The notes below the pieces were generated by a model. The model ran no database searches. It saw only the letters and a list, made by a program, of their open reading frames with translations, and had not been told where the DNA came from. Positions 28,201 to 35,229 of a stretch of 64,000 nt of DNA are shown one piece after another. The stretch is from Aphrophora alni (Eukaryota; Arthropoda; Insecta; Hemiptera; Aphrophoridae): contig OY740769.1 in assembly GCA_963513935.1 (NCBI GenBank), forward strand, positions 101,473,762-101,537,761, given 5' to 3'. How positions within the stretch are numbered: position 1 is the first letter of the stretch; the number at the start of each line of letters is the position of its first letter. A program made the position numbers and the translations under genes.

Positions 28201-31200
28201 TTTTATAATAGCTCATCAGCCACAATGGCTTATTGCATTTCCAAATGACAAACAAAAAGTTTAGTACACCTAGACATCTTTAGAAAGACTAGTAAGCTTC
28301 ATAAAGTTCACAATACTCCGGACAAGCTTATCTTGAGAGATTGTCTGTCCTTTTTGTTAACGATTCTTAGGTCACAGTCATTTCCCTATTAATGTGTTTG
28401 TATACGAAGATCATATCCTCTGCAGTTTCTCATGCAGGTCACATTTTCCCCACAAATTCTTCCCAGTGAATACACCTATGCAGATCATACGTTATCTTAC
28501 GTTGTCACTTTATCAGTCTCCTGTAATGAATGAGAGAATGTCAGATACAGTTTCCTTAGAAAGGGGACAAAGTAAGAGTTTTGTTCCTGAGCTCAAATGC
28601 TGATGAATTGCATTGCCTTTTGGATGTCACAGAACAGCTCAAGTCTATGAGTTTCAATGCCATCTACTATGTATTCACATTTATTCCCACTAATCTCAGC
28701 ATGTTCAATAACCTCCAGAAAAACATAACATTGTTGAGCTCCCAACCTTGATGTGATTCTGAACAATCCAAGACTACCACCTTATCATTAAATCCATTTT
28801 TCCTTTGTTGGGTTGGTTTTTATTTAGAGATTTCGTAATACAAATAAAAAAAACCCAATAATAATACTACTAATAACAATAATAATACTGAAAAAATACA
28901 CAAAGACTTTATTTGTACAGTATAGACTTCATTGTGTTTTTACTCATTTGGTAATTTATGTTTCCACAAGTATAGCTAATTATAGGAAATAAAACTTCCA
29001 TACCCAAAAAGAGCATTGAAAGGAAGGCTAGATTATGTTCAATTTAAAACTCACTGATGAGTAACTAGTTTTATATCTCTTTTACCACCAGGAGTTTTAC
29101 TCCTGGACAAAAATAATGTACCACAATTCAATTTATTTTCTTTGTTGTGATAATGTAGGTGTTTATCTCATCTAAATACTTCATGATAATTATTATTCTA
29201 GACCATTTGAGATTAGAATATTTCTAGTTACTTATGTTATCCCTTATCAATTCAAAGTTCAATTTTTAATCATGTTTGTAAGATCAGTTATTACTGATTA
29301 TTGGTAGTTTTCTATCGGGTTGGAGATCTCTTGTTTCATATTTCCTTTGTGTTGAGTAGAAAATTAGGAATAAGCCACACAATTTGAAAACAGAATTTGC
29401 CTGACCGAAGGTTTTATTAGATGAAAGGTGTTGTCACCTATGAGAAGCAAGATTTTAGGAATCAATCACATGACATCGTGATTAGGTTATTTCTTGAAAC
29501 AGGTATAGACAATTAAAAATAAAGATAGAGGCCGTCCAGAAGAACAGATAAGGGGGATGACAGTTTTTTGAGGATCAGAAAGAAGACAGGAATAAGCAAT
29601 AAGCCCAGGGTTTGTTCAAATGGGTTCGACATGTTCACACTTCTATCAGAACAATACAATGATGTTTCTGAGAATCTGAAATGATCAGTAGACGACCTGC
29701 TACAGGTGACACCGGGTAGGCAGACTTATATAAGGTTTAAATAAGATGTAGGTTAACTACTAAAATTATTGCTATTTTGAAACTGTACAACCATTTGTTT
29801 TTAGTAACAATAAAGTTCAACTAATAGTAAAGCAAAGCTTTAGTTGGAAAATTGACTAAATATCATTTATAATTTCAGCAATCATGGTTGATTTTATCAA
29901 ATTTTGAGGTTATGTTTAAAAATATTTCTTCATTACCCTCTGTAGAAATAGCATTGTGATATCATGAAATGCAAATTTTAAACACAAAACGAGCTGTTGT
30001 GGAAAGTTATAAAATGTAAGGGTAAAAAATGACCGTCAAATCATTAAACAAATTTAAAATAGGTTGTCATTTTTAAATTTTGGCGACCGATCGATTTTTC
30101 TAGTTAACAAACTTTCTAATAGTTTGTAAAACTGAGTTTACATATTAAATTGCATAAAAATTGCTACCTCTAGAGTTTTTACAATTTTGTATATACAATA
30201 AGCCAAAATTAGTGTTGATTTGGAAAATTAAAAAAGTAAAATTTGTGTTTTTTCTTATAAAATCTACCTACCACACTGATAAAGTTTAATAAAGGGAAAT
30301 AAGTAAAATAATCTTTACATTCTTTTCAAAATACAAAAATAATTTATTTAATAAAATTATTAGTAATGAAAATCAATCCGTCGAAAAAAAAAATCAGGTC
30401 TTTTTAAAAATAAATATCAAATGAAAACAAAAATCAGCTTTTAATTATTTTTTGAATAGAGTAATTATGTAAACCTTATTTTATAGTAAAAAATCTTGAC
30501 AAAGGAAAGGCAAAGTTGCAGCAAAATTCATTGTGTGGGATCGGGGGGGGGGGGGAGACCTACATAGTCTTGGATGGGTGTCGGCGATTCCATAAGGATG
30601 ATCGCAAAAAATCGCTTTATAGCTGACAACAATGGAAAGTCATATAAATAAATGATAGGCGTAAGTTTATATTGTAGGCCATGAAGTTTAGCGTGATATG
30701 AACAGTTATTGTAGTTTGATAGGAATCTAATTACTATAAACAATAGTGAAATATTTTTTTATTTTTAATCTAATAACAATAATAATATTTTTTTCCAGAT
30801 TCATATATAAATAAAGTAAATAATAATACAGAAAACGGAACAAATAAAATTCCATAACAGAAAACAAACGTATTTAGTATTTGTGAAACTAGCTGCCGTC
30901 CAATGCCTTCATGGTCGATGTTCATACATTACGGCTTTGAAGTAGAAGCGATCTTATTATTATTTGCATGGCTGCAGTCACGCAAGCTTGGAATTGCTGC
31001 AAGCCTACTGACTGCCGCGGACCCTTGCTTTCGTTCCCAACATCAATTTCAACTTGGTTTTCCCACAACTATATGCTGATATTAATTGAAATTAATTTTG
31101 TTTTATTAATATTGATGTAAACTAAACGATATTTTGTAGAGTTGCGACGTAGAACTATACCCCCCCCCATTTTGTTACGTAATGCCCCCAGTATAGAAAC

Positions 31201-32519
31201 AATTTAGAGACTTATTCCTGTCAAAAGGAATAAGGTATCTCCATTAGCTTGCTAACATTTAAAATAAACTTAATAACAAGTTGAATAGTAATATTCAATC
31301 GGAAGAGAAGATTGACAAAACGGCACGTCTAAAGGCGAAACCTGAGCAAATACCAGAGTCAAGTGTGTTTTAAAACCATAAGACTTGAGCCCCGTAGGTA
31401 CTGTATATAGGAACAGTTATTTTTATAAAATCAAAGCCAATTTAAATTGTACAGAAAACCCGAAATTATAATTATAAAGAGAAATCAATATCTATCTTTT
31501 ATGGCTATTGAAAATTGTTTGTCTCACATCTCATAAAAAATGCTTTTAAAACTTATACGTTACCCAATTCTCATTGTGCGTTTAAATTAAGTTATATTCG
31601 ACATAAAAAAAAATCTATAATATATGATTTCACACTACAATTTAATTTCAAATCTAAAAGTTATTTTTCGACTTAAGAACGATAACGGCTACAAAAAATA
31701 AAGATAAGGGACTGTAGTGTGCTCATATAGAACCCTATTGGAATTCAGAAAAATCGAATTCAAGATGGCGGCCATATTATATACTTTTTTGTTCGTATTT
31801 CTTGTGTTTTGAACTTAAAAAATGCATTAAATTTAATAAAAATTTGCAGATTTCAATTCTTCATGTAATGGTACTAACACTGCTTCTCTAAAATGACAAG
31901 TAGCGAAGTTGGGGGGGGGGCGGAATACTGACACAAGCGAAGCGAGTGGAAACTTTTTAATAGAGCCTATACACATCTACGAAGCCTCCGTTGGTGTCTA
32001 GCGATAGCCCATAGGCTACACAATTACGAGGTTAAAAACCTGTGTAACAATTGTTTTAAATAAACTTATCCTACTGGATGAGACCCCTTCATATATTCCT
32101 AAAGAGTCAAAAAGACTACAAGATCTGGGCATTACATTTAGATGATCTTTGTAGGTATTACATTTTATGATGGGGCTGGGTAAGTACCATGATGGTACCT
32201 TTAACTTGGGATACATTTGAATAAAAAAGTTAGAGCAAATTGTGTGATAGGATATATTGTACTTTGATACTCTCTAGCGGTTTCTGAGAAATTCGTGCTG
32301 ATGAACATATAATAGGCCTACAGGGAACCTGTTTGTAAACACTACTTTTATTCTCAGCTGATTCAAATTATCACACTAATCACTAACGTACAAAACATAA
32401 TCTATCCATAACCATCGCTTATTGCATTTCATGAAGAAATCATATGATTAAAAAGAATTCTTAAAATATAAGACTAAATCACCTGTTAACAACACTAAAA
32501 CAATAATCCATCTTGCCAT
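939..32519 (-). CDS. Serpin 1, secreted serine protease inhibitor family (8 coding exons)
   Basis: Serpins trap a target protease by a loop that is cleaved and inserted into a beta sheet. Coding exons on the minus strand, in order: 32519-32483, 13359-13226, 11428-11246, 9608-9395, 5972-5758, 3944-3759, 2559-2418, 1276-939. All introns are GT-AG, and the exons sum to 1449 nt (482 residues plus stop) with phases that fit. A start such as MARWIIVLVLL is a clear signal peptide, so the protein is secreted. Family blocks seen: NVVISSASI (helix B), NINNWVKSHTQGLI, NAIFFKGEWESEF, SMIILLP, a hinge reading EKGTKAGAATA, and DHPFFFYIYD near the C-terminus. Counting P17 at Glu361 puts P1-P1' at Leu377-Ser378, pointing to a chymotrypsin- or elastase-like target (inference). 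A 71-residue polar tail follows the core (residues 412-482). The first intron is about 19 kb. Similar insect proteins are named alaserpin or antichymotrypsin-like; I cannot assign an orthologue. Confidence 0.95.
1560..1990 (-). repeat. Dispersed repeat R1, minus-strand copy
   Basis: On the minus strand this region carries the R1 blocks in order: a segment like ATTTTTACTTACGATTT, then CCACATTTCACTTAA, then CCAATTTTGAGAAA, then ATAACTCATGAACCGG. It lies in the last intron of serpin 1. The single open frame of 106 codons here is low-complexity and I do not regard it as a gene. Confidence 0.45.
2418..2559 (-). CDS. Serpin 1 exon 7 (sheet C, hinge of reactive loop)
   Basis: Acceptor TTTTACAG before 2559; donor GTATGT after 2418. 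It encodes LGAQDMFSDNANMPGI, VHSAKIEVNEKG and the hinge TKAGAAT. Small residues at P14, P12, P10 and P9 (Thr, Ala, Ala, Ala) fit an inhibitory serpin. P13 is Lys and P11 is Gly. Length is 142 nt, ending in phase 1, the same layout as serpin 2 exon 62798-62942. Confidence 0.95.
2560..3758. other. Intron 6-7 of serpin 1, nothing further recognised
   Basis: About 1.2 kb of AT-rich intron. No coding similarity or clear repeat boundary was found. Confidence 0.5.
3759..3944 (-). CDS. Serpin 1 exon 6
   Basis: Acceptor GTTTTTAG before 3944; donor GTAAGT after 3759. Exactly 62 codons, phase 0 at both ends. It starts GGKYSMIILLPTRKDAIFNL, the s3A/s6A-region serpin block (usually KG..SM.ILLP), and continues with KLPRFTIEFKTDIVDILQH. 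The equivalent serpin 2 exon is also 186 nt. Confidence 0.95.
4494..5365. mobile_element. Non-autonomous Tigger/pogo-like MITE, 872 bp
   Basis: The left end CAGTAGAACCCCTCAAACTC is matched in inverted orientation at the right end (GAGTTTGAGGGGTTCTACTG). TA lies on both sides (4492-4493 and 5366-5367), the target duplication of Tc1/mariner/pogo elements. CAAACTCGAC-like motifs are repeated just inside each end (three near the left, two on the right), as expected for transposase-binding subterminal repeats. No transposase frame is present. Its end resembles that of the full element at 6142 (CAGTAGAGCCCC), but the inner repeats differ, so another family member probably mobilised it. It sits in the serpin 1 intron between 3945 and 5757. 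Confidence 0.9.
5758..5972 (-). CDS. Serpin 1 exon 5
   Basis: Acceptor TTTCTTTCAG before 5972; donor GTAAGG after 5758. 215 nt, starting in phase 1. It encodes SIHPDSRLILANAIFFKGEW, the strongly conserved serpin segment where strand s3A leads to the FKG.W motif, then SEFPPSNTIVDCFY and DAQAIQLPYQ. Confidence 0.95.
6142..8346 (-). mobile_element. Complete Tigger-like (pogo family) DNA transposon, 2205 bp
   Basis: Terminal inverted repeats begin CAGTAGAGCCCCGATTATCC on the left. On the right (read inward) they begin CAGTAGAGCCCCTATTATCC. TA dinucleotides at 6140-6141 and 8347-8348 are the target duplication. The motif CGCGGATAA recurs near both ends (two copies within about 70 bp on the left; two on the right plus one inverted), likely transposase-binding sites. 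It encodes one uninterrupted transposase on the minus strand. The element lies in the serpin 1 intron between exons 5 and 4, in the gene's own orientation. Intact ends, TSD and ORF suggest a recent insertion. Confidence 0.95.
6421..8028 (-). CDS. Tigger-like pogo-family transposase, 535 aa, intact
   Basis: It cuts and pastes the surrounding element and acts in the nucleus. Residues about 4-55 form a psq/pogo helix-turn-helix (LTITQKLEMISKIENGASRK). Residues about 72-140 form a CENP-B-type second DNA-binding domain (GWLHRFKKRHGI at its end). The DDE_1-superfamily catalytic core has Asp177 in YNADESGLFWK, Asp292 in LLIDNAPSHP and Asp327 in LIQPMDQGVI, with 34 residues between the last two. The C-terminus has an acidic stretch (DENEEQSESSEDEAP) and a basic end (KKRCFQSKKQKR). 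It has no stop or frameshift and is close to normal Tigger length. The ATG at 8028 fits the start of known family members. Confidence 0.96.
   Translation of the reverse strand: MAEKRKKVVLTITQKLEMISKIENGASRKQMCLNYGIGETTVRDVLKQKDKLLAFASMSDSASGMKKRKTMKTSTYNELDSALTEWLAQVRSEGTPVSGPIIATKAKIFFDLLGLEGNFDASSGWLHRFKKRHGIREIGLHGEKLSGDQEAADDFQRDFEEFVLSEDLSYEQIYNADESGLFWKCLPTRTLAFESEHKAAGHKSSKERITILPCSNAAGSHKLRLLVIGKSKKPRSFKGTRAENLPVDYFNQKKSWMNQQIFQEWFEKIFVPQVRKHLDSKNLPMKAVLLIDNAPSHPNTSVLKSSDGQIFAHFLPPNVTALIQPMDQGVIATMKRTYRTKLLLSKIEEGCDFKEFWKNYTILDSIYDIASAWDYVKPSTLVKSWRKLFPSIETNVNQTICEEKSEVMPTATLVDLLTSVPGGENVDEENIDEWLECDASVPGFERLTDVEITNKAMGLDENEEQSESSEDEAPARMTHETALQHVDGLLQYLEEQDDDAQLAEKLMLRKVQSRIKKRCFQSKKQKRVTDFFKKA
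8390..9110 (-). pseudogene. LINE (non-LTR retrotransposon) fragment, RT C-terminal region
   Basis: Minus-strand frames at 9109-8882 read LKPKLMSWLMVISTMVYSTI then VWWPIIGIQR and LEGIQQLACL. This matches the C-terminal end of Jockey/R1-type reverse transcriptases (the usual pattern is YG..VWW and LQRLACL). Further minus-strand sequence to 8390 shares a block with 28320-28350, including CTGTCCTTT. There are frameshifts and stops, and it sits in a serpin 1 intron. A dead copy. Confidence 0.7.
9395..9608 (-). CDS. Serpin 1 exon 4
   Basis: Acceptor TTTCGTTTCAG before 9608; donor GTAAGT after 9395. 214 nt, phase 0 in and phase 1 out. It encodes NSNNMVTMKSASKIFISQDL (helix D / s2A region) and the conserved NINNWVKSHTQGLITNLID, equivalent to the serpin N.WV...T.GKI block. 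Confidence 0.95.
9609..11245. other. Serpin 1 intron with unassigned remnants
   Basis: Beside the TTAA-flanked remnant at 10207-10308, a minus-strand frame at 10701-10495 (68 codons, ending PLKVPEGGFGIT) has coding-like composition and may be a retrotransposon fragment, but I do not recognise it. The rest is AT-rich with no other signal. Confidence 0.35.
10207..10308. mobile_element. Possible piggyBac-like remnant (TTAA-flanked, 102 bp)
   Basis: TTAA at 10207 and 10305 bound a GC-richer segment. Its left end reads TTAATTGCGGGGTC and its right end, in reverse complement, TTAACCCTTTAGGTC, which resembles the TTAACCC-type ends of piggyBac-like elements. It contains the palindrome GGGGTCTGATCGACCCC. 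The internal part is too short to assign. Confidence 0.3.
11246..11428 (-). CDS. Serpin 1 exon 3
   Basis: Acceptor TCTTACACAG before 11428; donor GTAAGT after 11246. 183 nt, phase 0 at both ends. It encodes ELVSRNDGNVVISSASIKTV and LSMILEGSQGKTYNEL, the helix A-B-C block (usually NVVISPLSI..AL.....GA.G.T..EL). Confidence 0.95.
11794..12187. mobile_element. MITE, 394 bp, long terminal inverted repeats
   Basis: The first about 85 bases (starting CAGAGTGTTCAGAAAATATG) recur in reverse complement at the right end, which reads inward CAGGATGTTTAGAAAATGTC. Shared inner blocks include GTGGT, GGGT(T/C)AAAATAAAGAAA and GGACATA. A CAGGGTGTTC-like end is widespread among arthropod miniature elements. 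The 66-codon frame inside is an artefact of the arms. A related single end lies near 21402. Confidence 0.75.
12330..13060 (+). repeat. Dispersed repeat R1, plus-strand copy
   Basis: It carries the R1 blocks from a GTGCAAAAACATTGGAC start, through ACCGTAATATTTTTTATTTGC and TCTCAAGAACC, to the end signature CATCACATAACTTTCTCTAT followed by AAAGTAAAAATG. It lies in a serpin 1 intron. No coding frame. Confidence 0.6.
13226..13359 (-). CDS. Serpin 1 exon 2 (mature N-terminus)
   Basis: Acceptor ATGCTTACAG before 13359; donor GTGAGTG after 13226. 134 nt, entered in phase 1 so that G plus GT gives Gly13. It encodes VVHDSTTQQSPSEDN, a polar N-terminal stretch after the signal peptide, then FNFFDSELFK at the start of helix A. 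Too short to score as an ORF alone, but frame and flanking exons fix it. Confidence 0.9.
13915..13948 (+). other. Hammerhead-like motif, copy 1
   Basis: The sequence CTTGATAATGGCACAATAGC is followed by CGAAACGG: a TGAnrA-like block, a GGC/GCC stem with a six-base loop, then CGAAAC. The layout resembles the hammerhead ribozyme core (CUGANGA, stem II, GAAA), but the first block is imperfect. See finding. Confidence 0.3.
14590..14960 (-). repeat. Dispersed repeat R1-like copy, diverged
   Basis: It contains TCTCAAAATCTGTTCTACCG and GATTTCATGTAAATTTTTGTG-type blocks typical of R1, in the minus orientation. A 73-codon plus-strand frame here is low-complexity. Confidence 0.35.
14961..15539. other. 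AT-rich intron sequence, nothing recognised
   Basis: No repeats, frames or signals beyond background were seen. Confidence 0.4.
15540..15680 (-). repeat. Dispersed repeat R2, minus-strand copy
   Basis: The minus strand reads CCAACTCTTGTT, GACCTTGACTCTATTAGAGT and TTCTTCC in the same order as the copies at 34200-34440 and 62110-62330. No coding frame. Confidence 0.5.
15970..16031. repeat. Fragment of the foldback repeat found at 59240-59530
   Basis: The blocks GATGGAATTCCAT, AATGGCAATAATGAAA and TTCCACAAAAGAGCTTTA match the outer part of the 59.2-kb foldback element. It stops where the LINE tail at 16032 begins, which suggests the LINE inserted into it. Confidence 0.5.
16032..18120 (-). pseudogene. 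LINE pseudogene (Jockey/CR1-like reverse transcriptase)
   Basis: On the minus strand, pieces of one reverse transcriptase appear in order but in shifting frames. A linker-like block ILKQDKQLMKKPNDIASKF (about 18090-18020) is followed by MNLKNKKSVGWDAIPTSLLK and LPIIRPLFKKGDKN (17930-17685). GVPQGSILGPLLFLIY (about 17275-17230) comes next, then NNLKLNVAKTKL and FLGVIVDENLNW (17178-16950), then YVCSRLRYGLVFWRNS with IQKRIIRVMF (16895-16740). The catalytic ADD region is destroyed by a frameshift. The 3' end at 16032 carries an AAATAAATAAATAAAG tail. Dead, 5'-truncated copy. Confidence 0.85.
18121..19171. other. AT-rich intron sequence, nothing recognised
   Basis: No coding similarity, clear repeat boundary or regulatory block was seen. 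Confidence 0.4.
19172..19205 (+). other. Hammerhead-like motif, copy 2
   Basis: CTGAGGATTGTAGCTATGTT is followed by ACCGAAATGTACA. The CTGANGA block is exact; a short GTA/TAC stem and CGAAA follow. See finding. Confidence 0.3.
19418..19516 (+). repeat. tRNA-derived SINE head or tRNA pseudogene
   Basis: ATAGCTCAGTTAGCAGAGC is a near-consensus RNA polymerase III A box. GTTTGAGCC, about 55 bases on, resembles a B box. The arms do not form a convincing tRNA cloverleaf and the sequence runs into AT-rich DNA, so a tRNA-derived SINE 5' end is more likely than a working tRNA gene. Confidence 0.45.
19980..20130. repeat. GC-richer block with an imperfect internal duplication
   Basis: GGCTGATGACGACTAGAGCC and, about 55 bases later, a diverged copy reading TGATGTCGATTGGAGCC, each followed by a TTTCAG-type segment. 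Unusual composition for this intron; origin unknown. Confidence 0.35.
20131..21397. other. Intron sequence, nothing recognised
   Basis: A 61-codon plus-strand frame (20945-21130) ends in QQLSNKKPDVLKGIRNRI and could be a TE scrap, but it has no context and I do not call it a gene. Confidence 0.35.
21398..21560 (+). repeat. Single MITE end related to the 11794 element
   Basis: ACAGGGTGTCCAG is followed by GGCAACTTTGACATTAAAA, GTTCCTATAAACATATGTCC. This parallels the left arm at 11794-11880, including GTTCCTATAATAATATGTCC. No opposite end was identified, so it is probably truncated. Confidence 0.45.
21561..22859. other. Intron sequence, nothing recognised
   Basis: AT-rich sequence with two short frames of 75 and 63 codons that have no recognisable features. 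Confidence 0.35.
22860..23490 (+). pseudogene. LINE pseudogene, reverse transcriptase palm domain
   Basis: Plus-strand frames read LFTTGIFPNKLKYILVVPIY, then MFLDIVKAFDMVDD and LYGCGIREIVREWFTSFLKG. A damaged GVPQGS.LG region and FADDTGLCYLYDS follow. These are the RT blocks with FLD..KAFD and the catalytic FADD. Several frameshifts and stops. Opposite in strand to the copy at 16-18 kb and a different subfamily. Confidence 0.8.
23491..24535. other. Intron sequence, nothing recognised
   Basis: AT-rich. A short TG microsatellite near 23793 and an A-rich tract near 23850 only. Confidence 0.4.
24536..24740 (+). repeat. Dispersed repeat R1, short plus-strand copy
   Basis: TTAAGGGTTACATTTTAGC, CCAATTTTGAGATAATAGG and an ATCCATCACAG end block are the late part of the R1 consensus seen at 12.9, 36.4 and 44.0 kb. 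Confidence 0.4.
24741..25859. other. Intron sequence, nothing recognised
   Basis: No frames above background and no repeat boundaries seen. Confidence 0.4.
25860..26410 (+). repeat. Dispersed repeat R3 (also at 51.6-51.73 and 53.64-53.90 kb)
   Basis: Blocks CAGTAGTTTCCAAG near 25985, a CCAATTAATTTTGGGC region near 26220, and GGTGGTTTTAGTTGAATACT near 26322 recur in the same order at 51.7 and 53.65-53.9 kb. There they are separated by a DNA transposon. This copy appears uninterrupted. Confidence 0.45.
26411..28229. other. Intron sequence, one small perfect hairpin
   Basis: No gene. TTTTGCAGGATTTTCCTGCA near 27920 starts an 11-base inverted repeat with a one-base centre, the only structured element noticed. 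Confidence 0.35.
28230..28780 (-). pseudogene. LINE fragment related to 8390-8580
   Basis: It shares blocks with the 8.4-kb LINE scrap (CTTGAGAGATTGTCTGTCCT here, CTTGAGGGATCGTCTGTCCT there). The minus strand gives broken frames. Probably 3' debris of the same LINE family. Confidence 0.45.
28781..31710. other. Intron sequence with simple repeats, nothing else recognised
   Basis: It holds an AATAAT-type trinucleotide tract near 28858-28890, a 13-base poly-G run near 30543, and a C9 tract near 31159. Short frames show no family features. Confidence 0.4.
31711..32100 (+). repeat. Repeat unit R4, single-monomer relative of the satellite region (inverted copy)
   Basis: Two blocks recur in reverse complement at the far side of the satellite. 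GCTCATATAGAACCCTATTG (about 31720) pairs with 39395-39455, and ACACAATTACGAGGTT with the following AACAATTGTTTTAAA (about 32020-32060) pairs with 37330-37410. Between them, ACTGACACAAGCGAAGCGAG at 31925 resembles the satellite monomer read on its minus strand. So this is a short form of the element that carries the 54-bp array. Confidence 0.5.
32483..32519 (-). CDS. Serpin 1 exon 1 (signal peptide)
   Basis: ATG at 32519 in the context GGCAACATGG, a good insect start context. 12 codons plus one base encode MARWIIVLVLLT, and Gly13 is completed by exon 2 across a GT-AG intron. A basic residue followed by a run of hydrophobic residues makes a standard signal peptide. Too short for ORF finding, but joining it gives an exact phase match to the rest of the gene. 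Confidence 0.85.
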
Positions 32520-32596
32520 GTTGCCTTCTCTAACCACAACCAACAACTACCAACTGGCAGGACGTAGAAGCAATATAGGCAAAATAATAGAGGTTA

Positions 32597-32605
32597 GGTT
32601 TTCCC
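32597..32605 (-). promoter_or_regulatory. kappaB-like site upstream of serpin 1
   Basis: The minus strand reads GGGAAAACC, fitting the GGGW4CC core of insect Dorsal/Dif-type sites, 78 bases upstream of the serpin 1 ATG. Many insect serpins are Toll/Imd targets. The same 9-mer also occurs near 31057 and 51235, so chance is a real possibility. No convincing TATA box or initiator was found. Confidence 0.3.
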
Positions 32606-32859
32606 CCGCTACTAACGTACGTCTGTGGTTTTTTATTTTTACATAACACGAACTTTGTCTTCGATCATTGTTAATTGCCGTTTGTATTTCTTTGACCTTT
32701 CGAGTTCGCCATTTTGTCTCTTTTCCTCAATTATTCTCGATTCGATTAAATTAAAGTTCTCATTAGCATTGACGTATTTTTTTACCTTTGTTTGATTCAT
32801 AGTTTTCGGTATTGTAAACTATTACCATAGGCAGGAAACATCTGTCTGTGCATTATCTA

Positions 32860-33350
32860 AACTTAACTATACAAAAACTTTACACAATCTTTCTCACTCA
32901 CCGATCAACAAAATATAAACTAACCAAAAGTAATTGTCACCAAAAATGTACATTGTTTGGGTCATTAATCTTCACATTTCACTAAAATTTGAAGGAAATT
33001 GGTAGGCACCCATTTAATCTCATGCCCGATTTTTTTATGTGTTTTACTGTTGGAGTCAATTTTGAGAAAAAGGTTTTTTTTTTTTTTTTTTTTTTTTGGT
33101 GACAGCTACCCCAAAATATTAAGTAAACCCAAAAAGTGTCCCATGATGTAACCAAAATAGGCCCACATAACAAGTTTGATTAAAATTGGTCCTTGAATTT
33201 GGGTTGTAAAGTAATGGATATATGACAGATATCTTTCCAAAAATTTCTTCTTTTGACATCAAAACAAGTTTATGCTCAAAAAATTCGTAATCGATTTTTT
33301 GTATCACATAATTTTCACTACATAGACTATATGTGCCAAAGAAAAATAAC
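32860..33350 (+). repeat. Dispersed repeat R1, plus-strand copy
   Basis: It opens with TTTCTCACTCACCGATCAAC, continues GGGTCATTAATCTTCACATT and CAATTTTGAGAAA, then has a 27-base poly-T near 33072. It ends with the ATCACATAATTTTCACTACA signature. It lies about 340 bp upstream of the serpin 1 ATG. Confidence 0.6.
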
Positions 33351-34199
33351 CATTCATCTTTGTGACCATGTTGATTCCTAATTTACCTTGATTATTATTT
33401 TTTTTTTTATCCCAAAATAAAATATTAATTTGTTTTTATGCCCTCAGCAGTGCTCGATTTTACAGGTACTTTTTTATTATTCCTCAGTCGTAATTTCGCC
33501 AGTTATTGTTGGTTTGGCATGTTGGTGTAAGTCATTCACCTTTACATTTTGCACAAATTTAATTGGAATGACCTTCAACTCGGCGCCTCTAAGAATAATT
33601 TGCACTTTCTGTCTGTTAACTCTGGAATTTGCAATAAATCAGTATTGATAAATACATGTTTAAGTGTTTGGCCTTGGAAATAAACACTTGAGTGAACGAA
33701 AATCCTTCAATCCAATTAAAGAATTTTTTTTTTTACATTCATAAGTATTTTTAAAAGTAATATCCTTTTGGGATTTTTAAATTTTAACCATGGAAATCTC
33801 CTAAAAATATTAATAACATAAATTTCACTTCTGAGAAAGATATTTTTAATAGTAGAGGGCTTTGCTAAGTTGGTTACCATTATCTATCTCTAATAACAAA
33901 TTTTTCACTGTTTAACTTTTCACATTTCAAAAATTCACAAATCTATTCGTATACAACATCAAATTCCGATAAAAGGGTACATTTTAGACTCCTACTAATA
34001 AACTGAAACGATAGAAAAGTATTTTAAATTTAAAACAATTTGTATTTCTTAATGTGTTTTAAAATGAGGCACAACTTGATCTACCATTTGAAATACGGGT
34101 ATTTAAGTATTTCCAAATTTAGGGTTTGTGGCGTTATGGATAAACTATTAAAAGTGGTAATGAGTAAATCGCGGTATTGATTTGTTTGTTTTGTAACCT
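33351..34199. other. Intergenic, nothing recognised
   Basis: AT-rich; no family features in the short frames. Confidence 0.4.
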
Positions 34200-34440
34200 C
34201 ACGTGCTCACTTATAGTGAGTACAGGCTTAGTAATCCCGAAGAGTCTAGCTGGATATACACATTTTCATGTAGTCTGGTTAGATCCCTCTCTTTTATCTT
34301 TCCTATCACGTCTTTCTTGACCAACTCTTGTTTTTTCCGACCCTGACACACACTATTAGAGTATTCGAGGGTTAGGAGTCTTTATTTTATGTCCTTTTCT
34401 TCCTTTTATATAAAGCGACGACGACCCAGAGGTTTTTCGC
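34200..34440 (+). repeat. Dispersed repeat R2, plus-strand copy
   Basis: CATGTAGTCTGGTTAGATCC, GACCAACTCTTG, GACCCTGAC and CTATTAGAGTATTCGAGGG occur in the same order as at 62110-62330. It ends near GAGGTTTTTCGC. Confidence 0.55.
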
Positions 34441-35229
34441 TTTAAAAAAATGGTTATTTTGTTTTTTATATATTTCAACGTGGTCAACATAGAGAAAACA
34501 AAAAAGTTCTACTTTGCAGAAATTGTAGGCCGCCATTTTGAAATGGTTAATGTAATTTAATAAACAATCTCGTCTAAATGTTTTATATCACAAGTGCTTT
34601 AAATTGTGGGACTAATAAGACCCGTTCGTTTATATTTGAAAATTAAAAAAAAACCCCTAATCCTCTGATTTTGTAACAACCTGTGAAAAATAATATTTTA
34701 AAGAGATTTCATAGGTAATTTTTTGATAATAGATTTTACTGGACCATTCTAAATCCAAGGGAGTTCCCCCCTAATAAATTAGAGGTATTTTGTCAGAATC
34801 ACTGTGTGTATAAAATGTTACTTGGGGTCGTACTTTTATCTAATGTAGTACAAAACATTGGTTTCTGTTGATATGTTGTTATTATCGCAGATTTTTGCGA
34901 TAGGACTTTTATTGGATTTTGATCTATTTGGGTATTAATATAGATTTACGGCTCAAGCAAATCTCTTTTAAACATATTTCGCGGATTTGTTTGATCCTAT
35001 TTTACATGGATCAGACAATCTCTCTCTTTAACCGACAATATAGAATCCTGCGACATCCTGTGTTAGTCTTATTCGTTTCCCCGAATTTCAACAATGCCAC
35101 CAATGATTTTTCGTTGTTTTATTCTTTAAATAAAGCGGAACTTTTAAGCTCTTTTTCATATTATACGTTTCTTATTTTTAGAGATATTAGGACAATATCT
35201 TCTTTCAGAACCTAGCTTATAGTGAGTGT
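34441..35229. other. Intergenic, nothing recognised
   Basis: A 98-codon plus-strand frame (34919-35215) is hydrophobic and AT-biased and shows no family features. Confidence 0.35.

Larger units (their letters stand above)
13360..32482. other. Giant first intron of serpin 1 (about 19.1 kb)
   Basis: The intron is defined by the donor GTGATTTAG after 32483 and the acceptor TACAG before 13359. It is filled with transposable-element debris listed separately. I found no further serpin exon or nested host gene in it. Confidence 0.8.

Noticed and set aside
34919..35215. 98-codon plus-strand frame
   Set aside because: AT-driven hydrophobic composition, no splice or family support.
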